64,000 nt of DNA from Methylosinus sp. Sm6 (GCF_019802345.1 NZ_JAINDZ010000001.1:248001-312000); one strand, 5' to 3'; shown: positions 25,990 through 33,287, counted from the stretch's first letter. Numbers and translations: made by a program. The notes: a model not told the origin generated them from the letters alone.

Positions 25990-27144
25990 TCACCCCTCCG
26001 TCAGCACATTGTTGAAATCCCGCCCCTCGGGCGCGCAGGCTATGCGGATCACGCGCCCCGGCCGCTCATAGCGGCGCCGCGCGCGCTCCAATGTCGTCTC
26101 GGTCAGCACGCGCTCGCTGTCGCCGTCGCCGAGCAGCACCAGCTCCTCGACGCTGTCCGGCAGCTCGATCGCCCGCGCGCTGCGATCCGGCTCCGGCCCG
26201 GGCAGGCGCTGGCGATGGCCATTCGCATGCTTCAAAAACGGATGATCGATCGCCTCGGCCGCCGCGCCGCCGAGATTGCCGAGATCGACGCTCGACCAGA
26301 ATGCGTCATCGCCGCGCAGCCGCCGCGTCGCCTTCAGCGCCGTCGCCACCGACAGCACCGTCTCGATTCCCTCGCCGATGAACAGCCGCCGCGGCGCCGC
26401 CACGGCGCGCAGCACGATATGGCCGCCCTTCACCGCGCCCCGGCATTTCTTGGCAATGAGCGCCTCGCCGGTCTCGGGGTCGAAAATCTCCGCCTTGCCG
26501 GCGCCGCCGGGCGCCAGAAAGGTCATATGCAGCCCGCAGAAATCGCCCGCATTGTCGACGATCGCCGCCAGCATGGCCGGGCCGCGATGCACGACGCGCG
26601 GCGCCATGGGTCCGCGCTCGTCTGGCGCCTGGCCGTGGAAAAAACACAGCTCCGGCGCAAAGCGCAGCATCGCCGAGGCCGGCGCGAGACAGCGCCTCCA
26701 TTGCAGATAGGCGGCGACGACCTCGAAAGGCGCGCGCGCCGCGCCCTCCCACAAGCGCCGCACGGCGGCGATCTCGCGCGCGCGATAGCGCTGCGCCTCG
26801 CGCTCGCGCTTTTCCGACCGCTCCCGCGCGCGCTGCTCGAGCTCCGCGCGCTCGGCGTCGCTCATCTCGCGCGCGCCGCCGAGCCGCTCCACCGCCGCGC
26901 GGAAATCGCAGCCGGTGGCGCGCTGCAGCAGGCGAATGGCGTCGCCGCCATCCTGGCAGACGGCGCACACCCAGCTCTCGCCCGCCACCTCGAAGCGCTG
27001 CGCCGAACGCCCGCCGCCGCAGACCGGACAGGAGCCGACGAGCTTGCGGCCGCTCTTCCGCAATCCGGCGCCGAGCTCGCGCGCCAGCGCGCCGAGATCG
27101 ACCCGGGCCTTCACATCGGCGATCTGCGCATCGGAGAGCCTCAT
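25990..27144 (-). CDS. phage DNA primase (zinc finger + Toprim)
   Basis: This 384-residue protein has an N-terminal zinc ribbon with Cys39/Cys42 (GSCPVCGGG) and Cys60/Cys63 (WVCAVCQDGGDAIRLLQ), a charged helical linker, then a Toprim-like catalytic part with RLFIGEGIETVLSVATALK and VEELVLLGDGDSE. The final EGRDFNNVL is typical of Toprim primases. It makes primers for phage replication, working with the SF3 helicase downstream. The longer upstream open frame overlaps gcrA and is a shadow. Confidence 0.9.
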   Translation of the reverse strand: MRLSDAQIADVKARVDLGALARELGAGLRKSGRKLVGSCPVCGGGRSAQRFEVAGESWVCAVCQDGGDAIRLLQRATGCDFRAAVERLGGAREMSDAERAELEQRARERSEKREREAQRYRAREIAAVRRLWEGAARAPFEVVAAYLQWRRCLAPASAMLRFAPELCFFHGQAPDERGPMAPRVVHRGPAMLAAIVDNAGDFCGLHMTFLAPGGAGKAEIFDPETGEALIAKKCRGAVKGGHIVLRAVAAPRRLFIGEGIETVLSVATALKATRRLRGDDAFWSSVDLGNLGGAAAEAIDHPFLKHANGHRQRLPGPEPDRSARAIELPDSVEELVLLGDGDSERVLTETTLERARRRYERPGRVIRIACAPEGRDFNNVLTEG

Positions 27145-27350
27145 CACGCCGCCTCTCGCATCTCGTCGCGCCACCTCCGCGCGAACGCCATCTCGCTCGT
27201 CGCCAATCTCTCCGCCCGCGCGGGCGACACCCGCAGCGCCCGGCCGATGCGACGCCAGCCCCAGCCGGCGCCGCGCATGTTGCGCGCGATCGACGCGGCG
27301 AACCGGCATTCGCGCCGCTCCACACGCATGAACACCGCGCCAAATCTCAC
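27144..27350 (-). CDS. small basic helix-turn-helix-like protein
   Basis: A GTG start at 27350 overlaps the gcrA stop (GTGA) and the stop overlaps the primase start (ATGA), so a short coupled gene of 68 residues is likely. The core ARNMRGAGWGWRRIGRALRV, followed by SPARAERLA, reads as a helix-turn-helix. It is very Arg-rich. Probably DNA-binding; no family recognised. Confidence 0.6.
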   Translation of the reverse strand: MRFGAVFMRVERRECRFAASIARNMRGAGWGWRRIGRALRVSPARAERLATSEMAFARRWRDEMREAA

Positions 27351-28060
27351 CGCGCCGCCCCGAACATTTCGACGCGCCCGCGCCGTTCGCTCTTGCGTCC
27401 CTCTCTGACCGCACGCGGCGGACGCATGGGCCCGCGCGCCGCGACCGATCGCGCCGCATGCCGCGCGCAATAGGATTTGCCGCCGGCGCTCGGCCGCCCG
27501 CAAAACCCGCTTGCGAGCGGCCATTTGCATTGCCCTTCGACCAGATCGAGGATCGACGCGGCCAGCGCCGTCTCGCCGTCGTCGACCGGAGCCGCCGGGA
27601 TGATCGTTCGCGCAGGCGCCGCGACCAGCGGCGCCGCAACCGGCGCGAGCTTCGCCTCGGCGAGCGCCGCCGCCTTTGCCGCCGGCCGCTTCGCCGCGCC
27701 CGCCGGCGCCGGCGCGATGACTTTCGCCGGGCACGCACTCGACCGCGCGCCACGCGTGCGCGCCGGCAAGCCGAGCCGATGCACCTTTCCGATCACAGCC
27801 GAGCGCGTCAGCCCGCCGCCGATCTCGGCGGCGATCTGCGCCGCCGTGCAGCCCTCCGCCCACAGCTTTGCGACCGCCGCGACGCGCGCCGCCGGCCATT
27901 CCGGCGTCGCCCGCTCGCCGCGCTGCGCCCGCGCCGAGCTGAGATAACAGGTCAGCGTCTTGTCGACCGCCCGCTCGCCGAGCGCCGCCCGTATCTCCGC
28001 ATTGCTGCGGCCGGCGGCGACGAGCGCCAGGACCTGTCTCCACAAAGACCCTTCGCTCAT
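27347..28060 (-). CDS. GcrA-family cell-cycle regulator, phage-encoded
   Basis: This 237-residue protein has the GcrA DNA-binding part at about residues 53-100 (EWPAARVAAVAKLWAEGCTA, then LTRSAVIGKVHRLGLPARTR) and the GcrA C-terminus with CKWPLASGFCGRPSAGGKSYCARH. GcrA binds RNA polymerase and methylated GANTC promoters in alphaproteobacteria. An extra N-terminal 48 residues (LVAAGRSNAEIRAALGERA) look like a second helix-turn-helix. It is unlike host GcrA in that and in its Ala-rich linker. It may redirect host or phage transcription. Confidence 0.85.
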   Translation of the reverse strand: MSEGSLWRQVLALVAAGRSNAEIRAALGERAVDKTLTCYLSSARAQRGERATPEWPAARVAAVAKLWAEGCTAAQIAAEIGGGLTRSAVIGKVHRLGLPARTRGARSSACPAKVIAPAPAGAAKRPAAKAAALAEAKLAPVAAPLVAAPARTIIPAAPVDDGETALAASILDLVEGQCKWPLASGFCGRPSAGGKSYCARHAARSVAARGPMRPPRAVREGRKSERRGRVEMFGAAR

Positions 28061-28063
28061 CGC

Positions 28064-28408
28064 TCACCCCTTTTTGAGCCAGCGCTCGACATCGTCGAGC
28101 GCAGCCTCCAGCTCAGCCAGCCGAGCCGGATCGACCAGCAAGCGGCTTTCACGCATCTCGCCAATATCGCGGCGTAGCTGCGCGGCGCGCTGCTCGAGCC
28201 GGCGCACGGAGAATCCCTCGAGCGCGAGAACGACCTTCTCGACATTTTTGAGACGCCTCTTGAACACGTTATGCAGCGTTCCCGGCGCGAGACCGCAGGC
28301 GTCGGCCACGGTCTCGATCGCGTCGGGCTTGTTGACGCGCTGGGCGCTCATTTCCTCGCGCACATAGCGGTCGGCGAGCAGATAGGCCCTGTCCATCGTC
28401 GCGCTCAT
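28064..28408 (-). CDS. small DNA-binding-type regulator
   Basis: This 114-residue protein starts MSATMDRAYLLADRYVREE. Residues 27-50 (AIETVADACGLAPGTLHNVF) form a clear helix-turn-helix; the C-terminus is a long charged helix (RRLEQRAAQLRRDIGEMRES). Direct TTTGGGAC copies and an imperfect palindrome sit right before its start (28408-28440) and may be its own operator. It leads the gcrA-primase gene run. Confidence 0.65.
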   Translation of the reverse strand: MSATMDRAYLLADRYVREEMSAQRVNKPDAIETVADACGLAPGTLHNVFKRRLKNVEKVVLALEGFSVRRLEQRAAQLRRDIGEMRESRLLVDPARLAELEAALDDVERWLKKG

Positions 28409-28656
28409 TTGGGACGAAATATCCCTAAATTTGGGACACACGCGCTTTCCCCTTCGTGCCATGCTGTGAGCATGGATCGAGTGGAAAGCACCATGGAACG
28501 GAAGGCGGCGCGGCATATCTTGGCGGATCGGCGCGCCGCCGCTTCCGAGAAAAGAAAGGACCCCGGCGCGCAAGAGCCGGGGAGGGGGAGAGAGCGCCGC
28601 TGGGAGATCGGCGCCTTCGGCCGCGGAGAAGAGCACGCGGCGAAGAGGGGGAAACC

Positions 28657-28929
28657 ATGAAGAGAAGCGAAGACCCGAACGAGAAGCTGATCACGCGCCT
28701 GGCCGAATTGTCGCTGATGCTCGCCGCCCGCCTCGCCCAGGCCGGCCGCGACAAGGACCTCGCCGCCTGCCGGCAGGCGTTTCTCGGAGACATCGAAGAC
28801 GCCGCGAAGCCGATGCGCTACGCCGGCGGCATGGCGCGCATGAAGGCGTTTTTCGACAAGATCGAGCGCGGCGACCGCGAGGTGATCGATCATTGGCGCA
28901 ATCCGCCCCAGCCGAAGCCGCCGCGATGA
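28657..28929 (+). CDS. small plus-strand phage protein
   Basis: This 90-residue protein begins MKRSEDPNEKLITRLAELS after a strong GAGGGGG site. It is helical (LMLAARLAQAGRDKDLAAC, MRYAGGMARMKAFFDKIE). It faces right inside the leftward block, so it is probably expressed on its own. The 250 bases upstream (28409-28656) hold a GC hairpin but no convincing gene; a short basic frame from 28473 would be coupled to this start but looks noncoding. Confidence 0.6.
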   Translation: MKRSEDPNEKLITRLAELSLMLAARLAQAGRDKDLAACRQAFLGDIEDAAKPMRYAGGMARMKAFFDKIERGDREVIDHWRNPPQPKPPR

Positions 28930-28943
28930 AGGATGCGAGCCCC

Positions 28944-29390
28944 TCATGCCGCGCCGCCGTCTTCGTCCGCCGGCGGATCGACATCGCGGGATCGCGACGG
29001 CAGCCTCGCAAGGCGCTTTCTGAACTCGTCGAGCTCGCGCCGCAGCGCGACGAACGCCTCACTGTCGGTCCGGCCGGCGCGCTCGATGACGGCGCCGATC
29101 AGACAGCCGCAGTCGTAACGCAGGTCGAGAATCTCCTCATTCGTCACATGATCGAGAAACACCGGCACCGGCACTTCGAAACAGGCGACCGCGTCCCGCA
29201 CCGTCACCGTGTGGCAACGAGCAAAGCTCATCATCTCGGCGATCCACGTCTCGCGCTGCGCGTCGGTATAGGGTCCACGCGGCATGAAGCGGTGGCCGGG
29301 GAGAATGCCCTCCGGCTCGGCGCGGCCGAAGGTGCGCGCATAAATCCGCGCCATGAGCGCGTCCCATCGGGGTGTCTTGCTCTCGCTCAT
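28944..29390 (-). CDS. phage protein, unknown
   Basis: This 148-residue protein has the start MSESKTPRWDALMARIYAR, 4 bases overlapping the previous gene. The middle (YTDAQRETWIAEMMSFARCH) and ILDLRYDCGCLIGAVIERAG suggest a compact helical fold with a Cys pair; the end is an acidic tail. It is the second gene behind the Cro-like regulator. No family recognised. Confidence 0.6.
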   Translation of the reverse strand: MSESKTPRWDALMARIYARTFGRAEPEGILPGHRFMPRGPYTDAQRETWIAEMMSFARCHTVTVRDAVACFEVPVPVFLDHVTNEEILDLRYDCGCLIGAVIERAGRTDSEAFVALRRELDEFRKRLARLPSRSRDVDPPADEDGGAA

Positions 29391-29668
29391 TCTGCGAACT
29401 CCGATGTCGGGGTTGGCGCGCGGACGACCCGGCCATCGGACCAATCGACCGTCACGAGTCCGCCGGCGGCCTCGAGACGATCCGCCATCTCGGCGAGCGC
29501 CACTAAGGCGAGCTCGAAGACCGGCCGCCCGCAGGGGAGGTAGAACATCCAGGGCTCGCCCGTCTCTTGCCCAAAGAGCGCCCCGGTGACGCCGGTTTTT
29601 TTCAGCGCGTCCACGATTTGTCGAACATTGCGAGACGAAAAGCTCTCGCTCGTAACGGAGACTGTCAT
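29387..29668 (-). CDS. member 1 of a three-copy prophage protein family
   Basis: This 93-residue protein shares its whole length with two plus-strand genes at 32551 and 32823. Common core: IVDALKKTGVTGALFGQETG, then FYLPCGRPVFELALVALAEM and VTVDWSDG at the end. It looks like a small alpha/beta domain with one conserved Cys. Its ATG overlaps a plus-strand ATG (GTCATGAC), as in copy 2. Function unknown. Confidence 0.7.
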   Translation of the reverse strand: MTVSVTSESFSSRNVRQIVDALKKTGVTGALFGQETGEPWMFYLPCGRPVFELALVALAEMADRLEAAGGLVTVDWSDGRVVRAPTPTSEFAE

Positions 29669-29736
29669 GACCACCCCATCAGCGTTGCAAGATTTGCTGT
29701 CCATGATCGGCGCCGAACTCCAGGCCACGGAGGCCT

Positions 29737-30006
29737 TCAATTTCCGCAGCGTCCCGGCGCGGACCATTCCGCAGCCTCGTTCGAAAAAGGGTCGGCGACC
29801 GCCTTCGCCGCGACAGCGGCGCCATCGGCATCGATGTGCGCGGCGAGCAGGTCCAAAAGCTTCGACACGGGGCCGGACTCGGCCTGCCCCTTTTCCATCA
29901 GCGAAACAGCCGCCTGCGTCAGTCCGAGCCATTCGGCCATGCGTGTCTGCGACCAGCGCAGGGCGAGGCGAAGGCGTTTGATCCTGGGCGGCTCGTTCTC
30001 ATTCAT
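29737..30006 (-). CDS. Cro-like XRE regulator
   Basis: This 89-residue protein has an XRE helix-turn-helix: IKRLRLALRWSQTRMAEWLG, then LTQAAVSLMEKGQAESGPVS. It faces left from the divergent switch region and leads the early leftward block. Its promoter (TTGACG / TATTAT) puts the start of transcription at the ATG, so the mRNA may lack a leader; no ribosome site is visible. The probable role is to oppose the S24 repressor. Confidence 0.82.
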   Translation of the reverse strand: MNENEPPRIKRLRLALRWSQTRMAEWLGLTQAAVSLMEKGQAESGPVSKLLDLLAAHIDADGAAVAAKAVADPFSNEAAEWSAPGRCGN

Positions 30007-30013
30007 GTTGTCG

Positions 30014-30041
30014 ATAATAAGTATCTTGTTATTGGCGTCAA
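30014..30041 (-). promoter_or_regulatory. promoter of the Cro-like gene with repressor operator
   Basis: On the minus strand TTGACG (30041-30036) and TATTAT (30019-30014) are 16 bases apart. The near-palindrome AATAACAAGATACTTATT fills the spacer (30016-30033). The same 17-bp core recurs twice at 31824-31865 with single-base changes, so it is the likely repressor operator. Confidence 0.7.
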
Positions 30042-30077
30042 CAAAAATCTTGTGACAAGCGGCGATATAAGAATCTC

Positions 30078-30683
30078 ATGACAACCGAGAGCGATCGACT
30101 GCGCGAAGCTAGGCTGGCGGTGGGCTACAGAACCGCCAGCGACGCCGCCCGGGCTATGGGTGTCGGCGTCTCGACCTATATCAATCACGAGAACGGCAAC
30201 GCCGGGCTGGCCCGCTCCGCCAAGCGCTATTCCCGTTTTTTCCGCGTGTCGCTAGACTGGTTGCTTCACGGCAAGGGCGAGATGGCCCACCATAAGCCGA
30301 GCAAATATTCGATCCCGATCCATGGGCTCGTCGGGGCAGGCGCCGCGGTCGAGATGATCGGCGACACCACCGAGATCACGCCGCCCGATACGATCGAAAT
30401 GCCGGGCGACGGCGAGATCGCCGGACTCATCGTGCGCGGCGACTCGCAATGGCCTCGCTGGCAGGAAGGGGAGACGATCCTCTACGATCCACGGCCTGTT
30501 CTCCCGCAATCGCTGATCGGCAGATATGCGATCGTGCAGTCGACGGACGGTCGGCGACTGATCAAGATCCTCCGCCGCGGCAAGACCGAGCGCACCTGGC
30601 GCCTCGATTCCCACAATGCGCCGCCAGAGGAGACCGAGTTGATTGGCGCATGGCGATACCTCGGCACAATCGCCGCATCATGA
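30078..30683 (+). CDS. CI-like repressor with S24 (LexA-type) peptidase domain
   Basis: This 201-residue protein has an N-terminal helix-turn-helix (RTASDAARAMGVGVSTYINH, about 18-38) and a C-terminal S24 domain: cleavage region LVGAGAAVEM at about 84-93, catalytic Ser123 in RGDSQWPRWQEGE and Lys163 in RRLIKILRRG. It would keep the prophage silent and be self-cleaved after RecA activation. TATAAG at 30066-30071 lies just 6 bases before the ATG and no ribosome site is present, so the message is probably leaderless, as for lambda cI. Confidence 0.9.
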   Translation: MTTESDRLREARLAVGYRTASDAARAMGVGVSTYINHENGNAGLARSAKRYSRFFRVSLDWLLHGKGEMAHHKPSKYSIPIHGLVGAGAAVEMIGDTTEITPPDTIEMPGDGEIAGLIVRGDSQWPRWQEGETILYDPRPVLPQSLIGRYAIVQSTDGRRLIKILRRGKTERTWRLDSHNAPPEETELIGAWRYLGTIAAS

Positions 30684-30686
30684 TCA

Positions 30687-31013
30687 TCAGCGCGGCTTTT
30701 TCATATTCAACCAAATACCATAACCGACGAGGTCCGCGTTCTTCTCGAGAACGCGCACCTTGACGACATGCCCGAGCTCGGAGGAACTCTCGAAGTCCTC
30801 TATGACGCCGATTCTCACCCCGCCGTTCAGCACCACGCAGCCCTTCAATCGGTTCAGCCAAGCCGTGTCTTTCTTCAGCATGGCCATCATGAATTCCTGC
30901 AGCGTGTCCCTTTCAAAGCAGAACGGCATGCCGATCTCGGGGGTTCGCTCTTCTGCTACACCACGAGTAGCGAAGAGCAAGGCCAAAATCATCGCTAACA
31001 ATAGTTTTTTCAT
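30687..31013 (-). CDS. small secreted protein, AT-rich cargo
   Basis: This 108-residue protein has a signal peptide (MKKLLLAMILALLFATRGVA) with a cut after about residue 20. The mature part (CFERDTLQEFMMAMLKKD, LKGCVVLNGGVRIGVIEDFE) has two Cys and a beta-rich end. The start overlaps the WYL stop. Base use is more AT-rich than the phage core. It is probably expressed from the lysogen; a role in superinfection exclusion is possible but unproven. Confidence 0.7.
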   Translation of the reverse strand: MKKLLLAMILALLFATRGVAEERTPEIGMPFCFERDTLQEFMMAMLKKDTAWLNRLKGCVVLNGGVRIGVIEDFESSSELGHVVKVRVLEKNADLVGYGIWLNMKKPR

Positions 31014-31771
31014 TCTGCATCCTCTAGAGTTGGCGGAGAGACGATCAACTCAGATGGCAATTCTCCAAAAACATTCGGCCATTCATCTGTTGTCGGTCCG
31101 AATTGCAGCAGTCGAGCGAACGCAGCTCCTCCGAGTATCAACCCAATCTGTTGCCGGTCCACTGATGCCTTTCGATAGCGGGTAGCCGTGAATTCGACAT
31201 CATCGGATGTCGTATTGGACTCTGATACTTGCAAAGACCAAATAAATGGAACAGCGCCCCAGTTTTTATTAGCCGCATCGCGTGGATAATAGAAAATATC
31301 ACCAGGAATGAACGCATATTCCGGTGGCACTCCAACGGTAACAAAATGAAATGTGTGCTTCTTTTTTGTCATTTTGTCTTTTGACATGCCAATTGATAGT
31401 TCTATGTCGAGTGAAGCGGCAAATACTGTAGTTACATTAAATGCCCAATCGTCAGTGTGCTTTACAAATACGTTTCTTGCGTCGCGCTTATTCGAAAATA
31501 TGTCACTGACCCTACGCCTTTTAATTTTATCTTTGCGATATGTTACTGGTTCATCACAACCTACAATCTCGACATACTTCAGCAAAAACATGCGCGCAGA
31601 AGACGCGGTCAGATCGTAGGCGCGACACGAGTTGGCGTCGACTGCAGCCGGCCGAATCTCTCTCACCGTGCCAGGCTGAGTGCCCCCATGGTAACGGATT
31701 CGCAGAAACTCCCCGTTCTCGATCGCCTCCGCGAGCCTGGAGGCCTTCTCACCAATGTCTTGCGATGCCAT
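31010..31771 (-). CDS. WYL-like domain protein in lysogeny region
   Basis: This 253-residue protein resembles a WYL domain at residues 12-70 (LAEAIENGEFLRIRYHGGTQ, then VREIRPAAVDANS and AYDLTASSARMFLLKYVEIV). The second half is unrecognised and beta-rich (TKKKHTFHFVTVGVPPEYAF). There is no helix-turn-helix. WYL proteins sense ligands in phage-defence and lysogeny control. It faces away from the early rightward promoter and is AT-rich in its middle. Confidence 0.65.
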   Translation of the reverse strand: MASQDIGEKASRLAEAIENGEFLRIRYHGGTQPGTVREIRPAAVDANSCRAYDLTASSARMFLLKYVEIVGCDEPVTYRKDKIKRRRVSDIFSNKRDARNVFVKHTDDWAFNVTTVFAASLDIELSIGMSKDKMTKKKHTFHFVTVGVPPEYAFIPGDIFYYPRDAANKNWGAVPFIWSLQVSESNTTSDDVEFTATRYRKASVDRQQIGLILGGAAFARLLQFGPTTDEWPNVFGELPSELIVSPPTLEDAE

Positions 31772-31823
31772 GGGCGACCCTGAAATAACGAGCTTTTTGT
31801 CAGGCCGCAGCTTACGCGAAGAT

Positions 31824-31867
31824 ATAACAAGTTACTTATTGACAGGGGATAACAAGTAACTTATTAG
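31824..31867 (+). promoter_or_regulatory. early rightward promoter with two repressor operators
   Basis: The -35 TTGACA (31839-31844) and -10 TATTAG (31862-31867) are 17 bases apart. Two 17-bp operators ATAACAAGTTACTTATT (31824-31840) and ATAACAAGTAACTTATT (31849-31865) cover both hexamers. They match the operator at the Cro promoter with one or two changes, so the S24 repressor should shut off the 31917-42871 operon from here. Confidence 0.78.
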
Positions 31868-31916
31868 AGATGTCATCCTGCTCGACGCGCTAGGCGCCGC
31901 ACCAAAGGGAGGGGAC

Positions 31917-32216
31917 ATGCCGACTTCCACACCAGCGCCCGACACCAAAGAGAACCCTCCCGCTTACCCGCGCATTCGCTATCGGGCGAAATGCCCGCAG
32001 CCTCGCGATTCCGTGCAGCACATGTCGAACGCGCGCGCCTTCGCCGCGGCCGCGCAAGCGATGATGGCGTCTTACAATTTCCAGATGGCCGAAGAGCCCG
32101 GCGCCAGCGTGGCGGTTTTTCTCGCGATCAAGGATTCGCTGAATGCAGCCGCGCGCGAGCTCGATCGCGCTTGCGAGGCGCTGATGTTCGACCCGGAGGG
32201 CCATGCCAATGCATGA
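31917..32216 (+). CDS. first gene of early rightward operon, unknown
   Basis: This 99-residue protein lies 50 bases after the repressed promoter, with a GGGAGGGG ribosome site. The N-terminus is Pro-rich and disordered (MPTSTPAPDTKENPPAYP); the rest is helical (FAAAAQAMMASYNFQMAEEP, VAVFLAIKDSLNAAARELDR). First genes of early operons often act on host factors, but I see no family. Confidence 0.65.
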   Translation: MPTSTPAPDTKENPPAYPRIRYRAKCPQPRDSVQHMSNARAFAAAAQAMMASYNFQMAEEPGASVAVFLAIKDSLNAAARELDRACEALMFDPEGHANA

Positions 32217-32249
32217 GCGTGAGTCACATCACCCCTGCCGCGTGCCGCG

Positions 32250-32552
32250 TCAGTCGGCCCGCAGGATCTTCGCGATGTCGCTCGGCCCCGCCGCATCGAC
32301 CGCCGCGTCGAAGCGGTCCAGCGCCGCGAGCGCTTCGGCCTTCTCCGACTCTCGGCGGCCGCTGGCGAAGAGAGTGACGATGGCGCGGCGAAGATCGGCC
32401 GCCGCCGTCGCGACCGCCGGCGCACGCGTCACCAGCCTCTCGATTTCAGTGATCACTGCACCCGGAGACTCGGTCTCGACGAACGGGCTTACGCCTTCGA
32501 GCCTTGTTCTCAGAATCCTCAGCATCGCTGCGACACTGGATGACTCAGTCAT
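32250..32552 (-). CDS. small helical protein, head-to-head with paralogue 2
   Basis: This 100-residue protein is on the minus strand inside the rightward operon. The start MTESSSVAAMLRILRTRLEG has a strong GGAGGT site 5 bases upstream. It is helical (TEIERLVTRAPAVATAAADL, KAEALAALDRFDAAVDAAG). Its ATG overlaps the ATG of the plus-strand gene at 32551 (GTCATGAC), so the two cannot start freely at once. Function unknown. Confidence 0.6.
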   Translation of the reverse strand: MTESSSVAAMLRILRTRLEGVSPFVETESPGAVITEIERLVTRAPAVATAAADLRRAIVTLFASGRRESEKAEALAALDRFDAAVDAAGPSDIAKILRAD

Positions 32553-32826
32553 GACAACCTCCAATAAAAGCACATCGTTTTCACCGCTCGACGTCGAGAT
32601 GATCGCCGACGCCCTGACGAAGACGGGCGCCTTTAGTCTCCCGCTCTCGAACCCGCCCGTCGTGACGATGCATTATCTGCACGGCGGGCCGCCGGTGTTC
32701 GAGCTGATCCTCGTCGCCATGCGCGAGCTGGCCGAGCGGATGAAAGCCGAGCAGCGCGCCGTCACCGTCGAATGGACCGACGCCGCTATCGTAACGGACC
32801 GGCGTGCAGAAGGGGAAATGGCATGA
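32551..32826 (+). CDS. member 2 of the three-copy prophage protein family
   Basis: This 91-residue protein has MIADALTKTGAFSLPLSN, then GGPPVFELILVAMRELAERM and AVTVEWTDA, aligning with members 1 and 3. It is the most divergent copy: the FYLPCGRP core reads HYLHGGPP and has lost the Cys. The stop overlaps the start of member 3 (ATGA). Confidence 0.65.
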   Translation: MTTSNKSTSFSPLDVEMIADALTKTGAFSLPLSNPPVVTMHYLHGGPPVFELILVAMRELAERMKAEQRAVTVEWTDAAIVTDRRAEGEMA

Positions 32827-33287
32827 GCGCCCCCAAGCAGGTCGAAAAGTTCAGCTCTCACGAGGTGAGAGCTATTGCTGCGGCGATGGAAAAAACCGGC
32901 GTCCATGGCGCCGTCTTTGGACTCGAAACAAAAAGGCCGTGGCTATTCTACCTCCCTTGCGGCCGCCCCGTCTTCGAGCTCGCCCTCGTCGCCATGCGCG
33001 AGATGGCTGATCGCCTCGAGACCGAGCAGCGCGCCGTCACCGTCGAATGGTCGGACGATCGCGCCGCCGCTCCCGTCGCATCCGACGACACGGCGGCGTC
33101 TGCGCAGAACGTTTATCAGGCCTATGTCGATTGGAGCATGCGCCGCCGAGAGCGGTCGCGGACTGCGTTCGGGGACGCGCTGCGCCGCCGCGCGTCACCA
33201 TTCTATCTCCGCTTCTATCACGGACTTGCCGAGCGTCTGCGGACTCTCTTTGCGGGCCTGAAAGCTCGCGTCATTGGCGAGCGTTAG
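32823..33287 (+). CDS. member 3 of the family, with extra C-terminal domain
   Basis: In this 154-residue protein the first 85 residues closely match member 1 (AAAMEKTGVHGAVFGLETK, FYLPCGRPVFELALVAMREM, VTVEWSDD). An added C-terminus contains VYQAYVDWSMRRRERSRTAF, which resembles the winged tail of the prophage's own SF3 helicase (YQAYVSWSAANAKRAKTQTA). The family domain thus appears fused to a helicase-tail-like domain. A role in replication control is only inference. Confidence 0.7.
   Translation: MSAPKQVEKFSSHEVRAIAAAMEKTGVHGAVFGLETKRPWLFYLPCGRPVFELALVAMREMADRLETEQRAVTVEWSDDRAAAPVASDDTAASAQNVYQAYVDWSMRRRERSRTAFGDALRRRASPFYLRFYHGLAERLRTLFAGLKARVIGER

Noticed and set aside
28473-28660. Short plus-strand frame MDRVESTMERK coupled to the 28657 start
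   Set aside because: It is basic and low in hydrophobic residues, contains a GC hairpin, and has no recognisable fold; the 28657 gene has its own strong ribosome site.
29667-29981. Plus-strand frame MTTPSALQDLLSMIG opposite the Cro-like gene
   Set aside because: After about 25 codons it only mirrors the XRE gene; at most a cut remnant, treated under the head-to-head finding.
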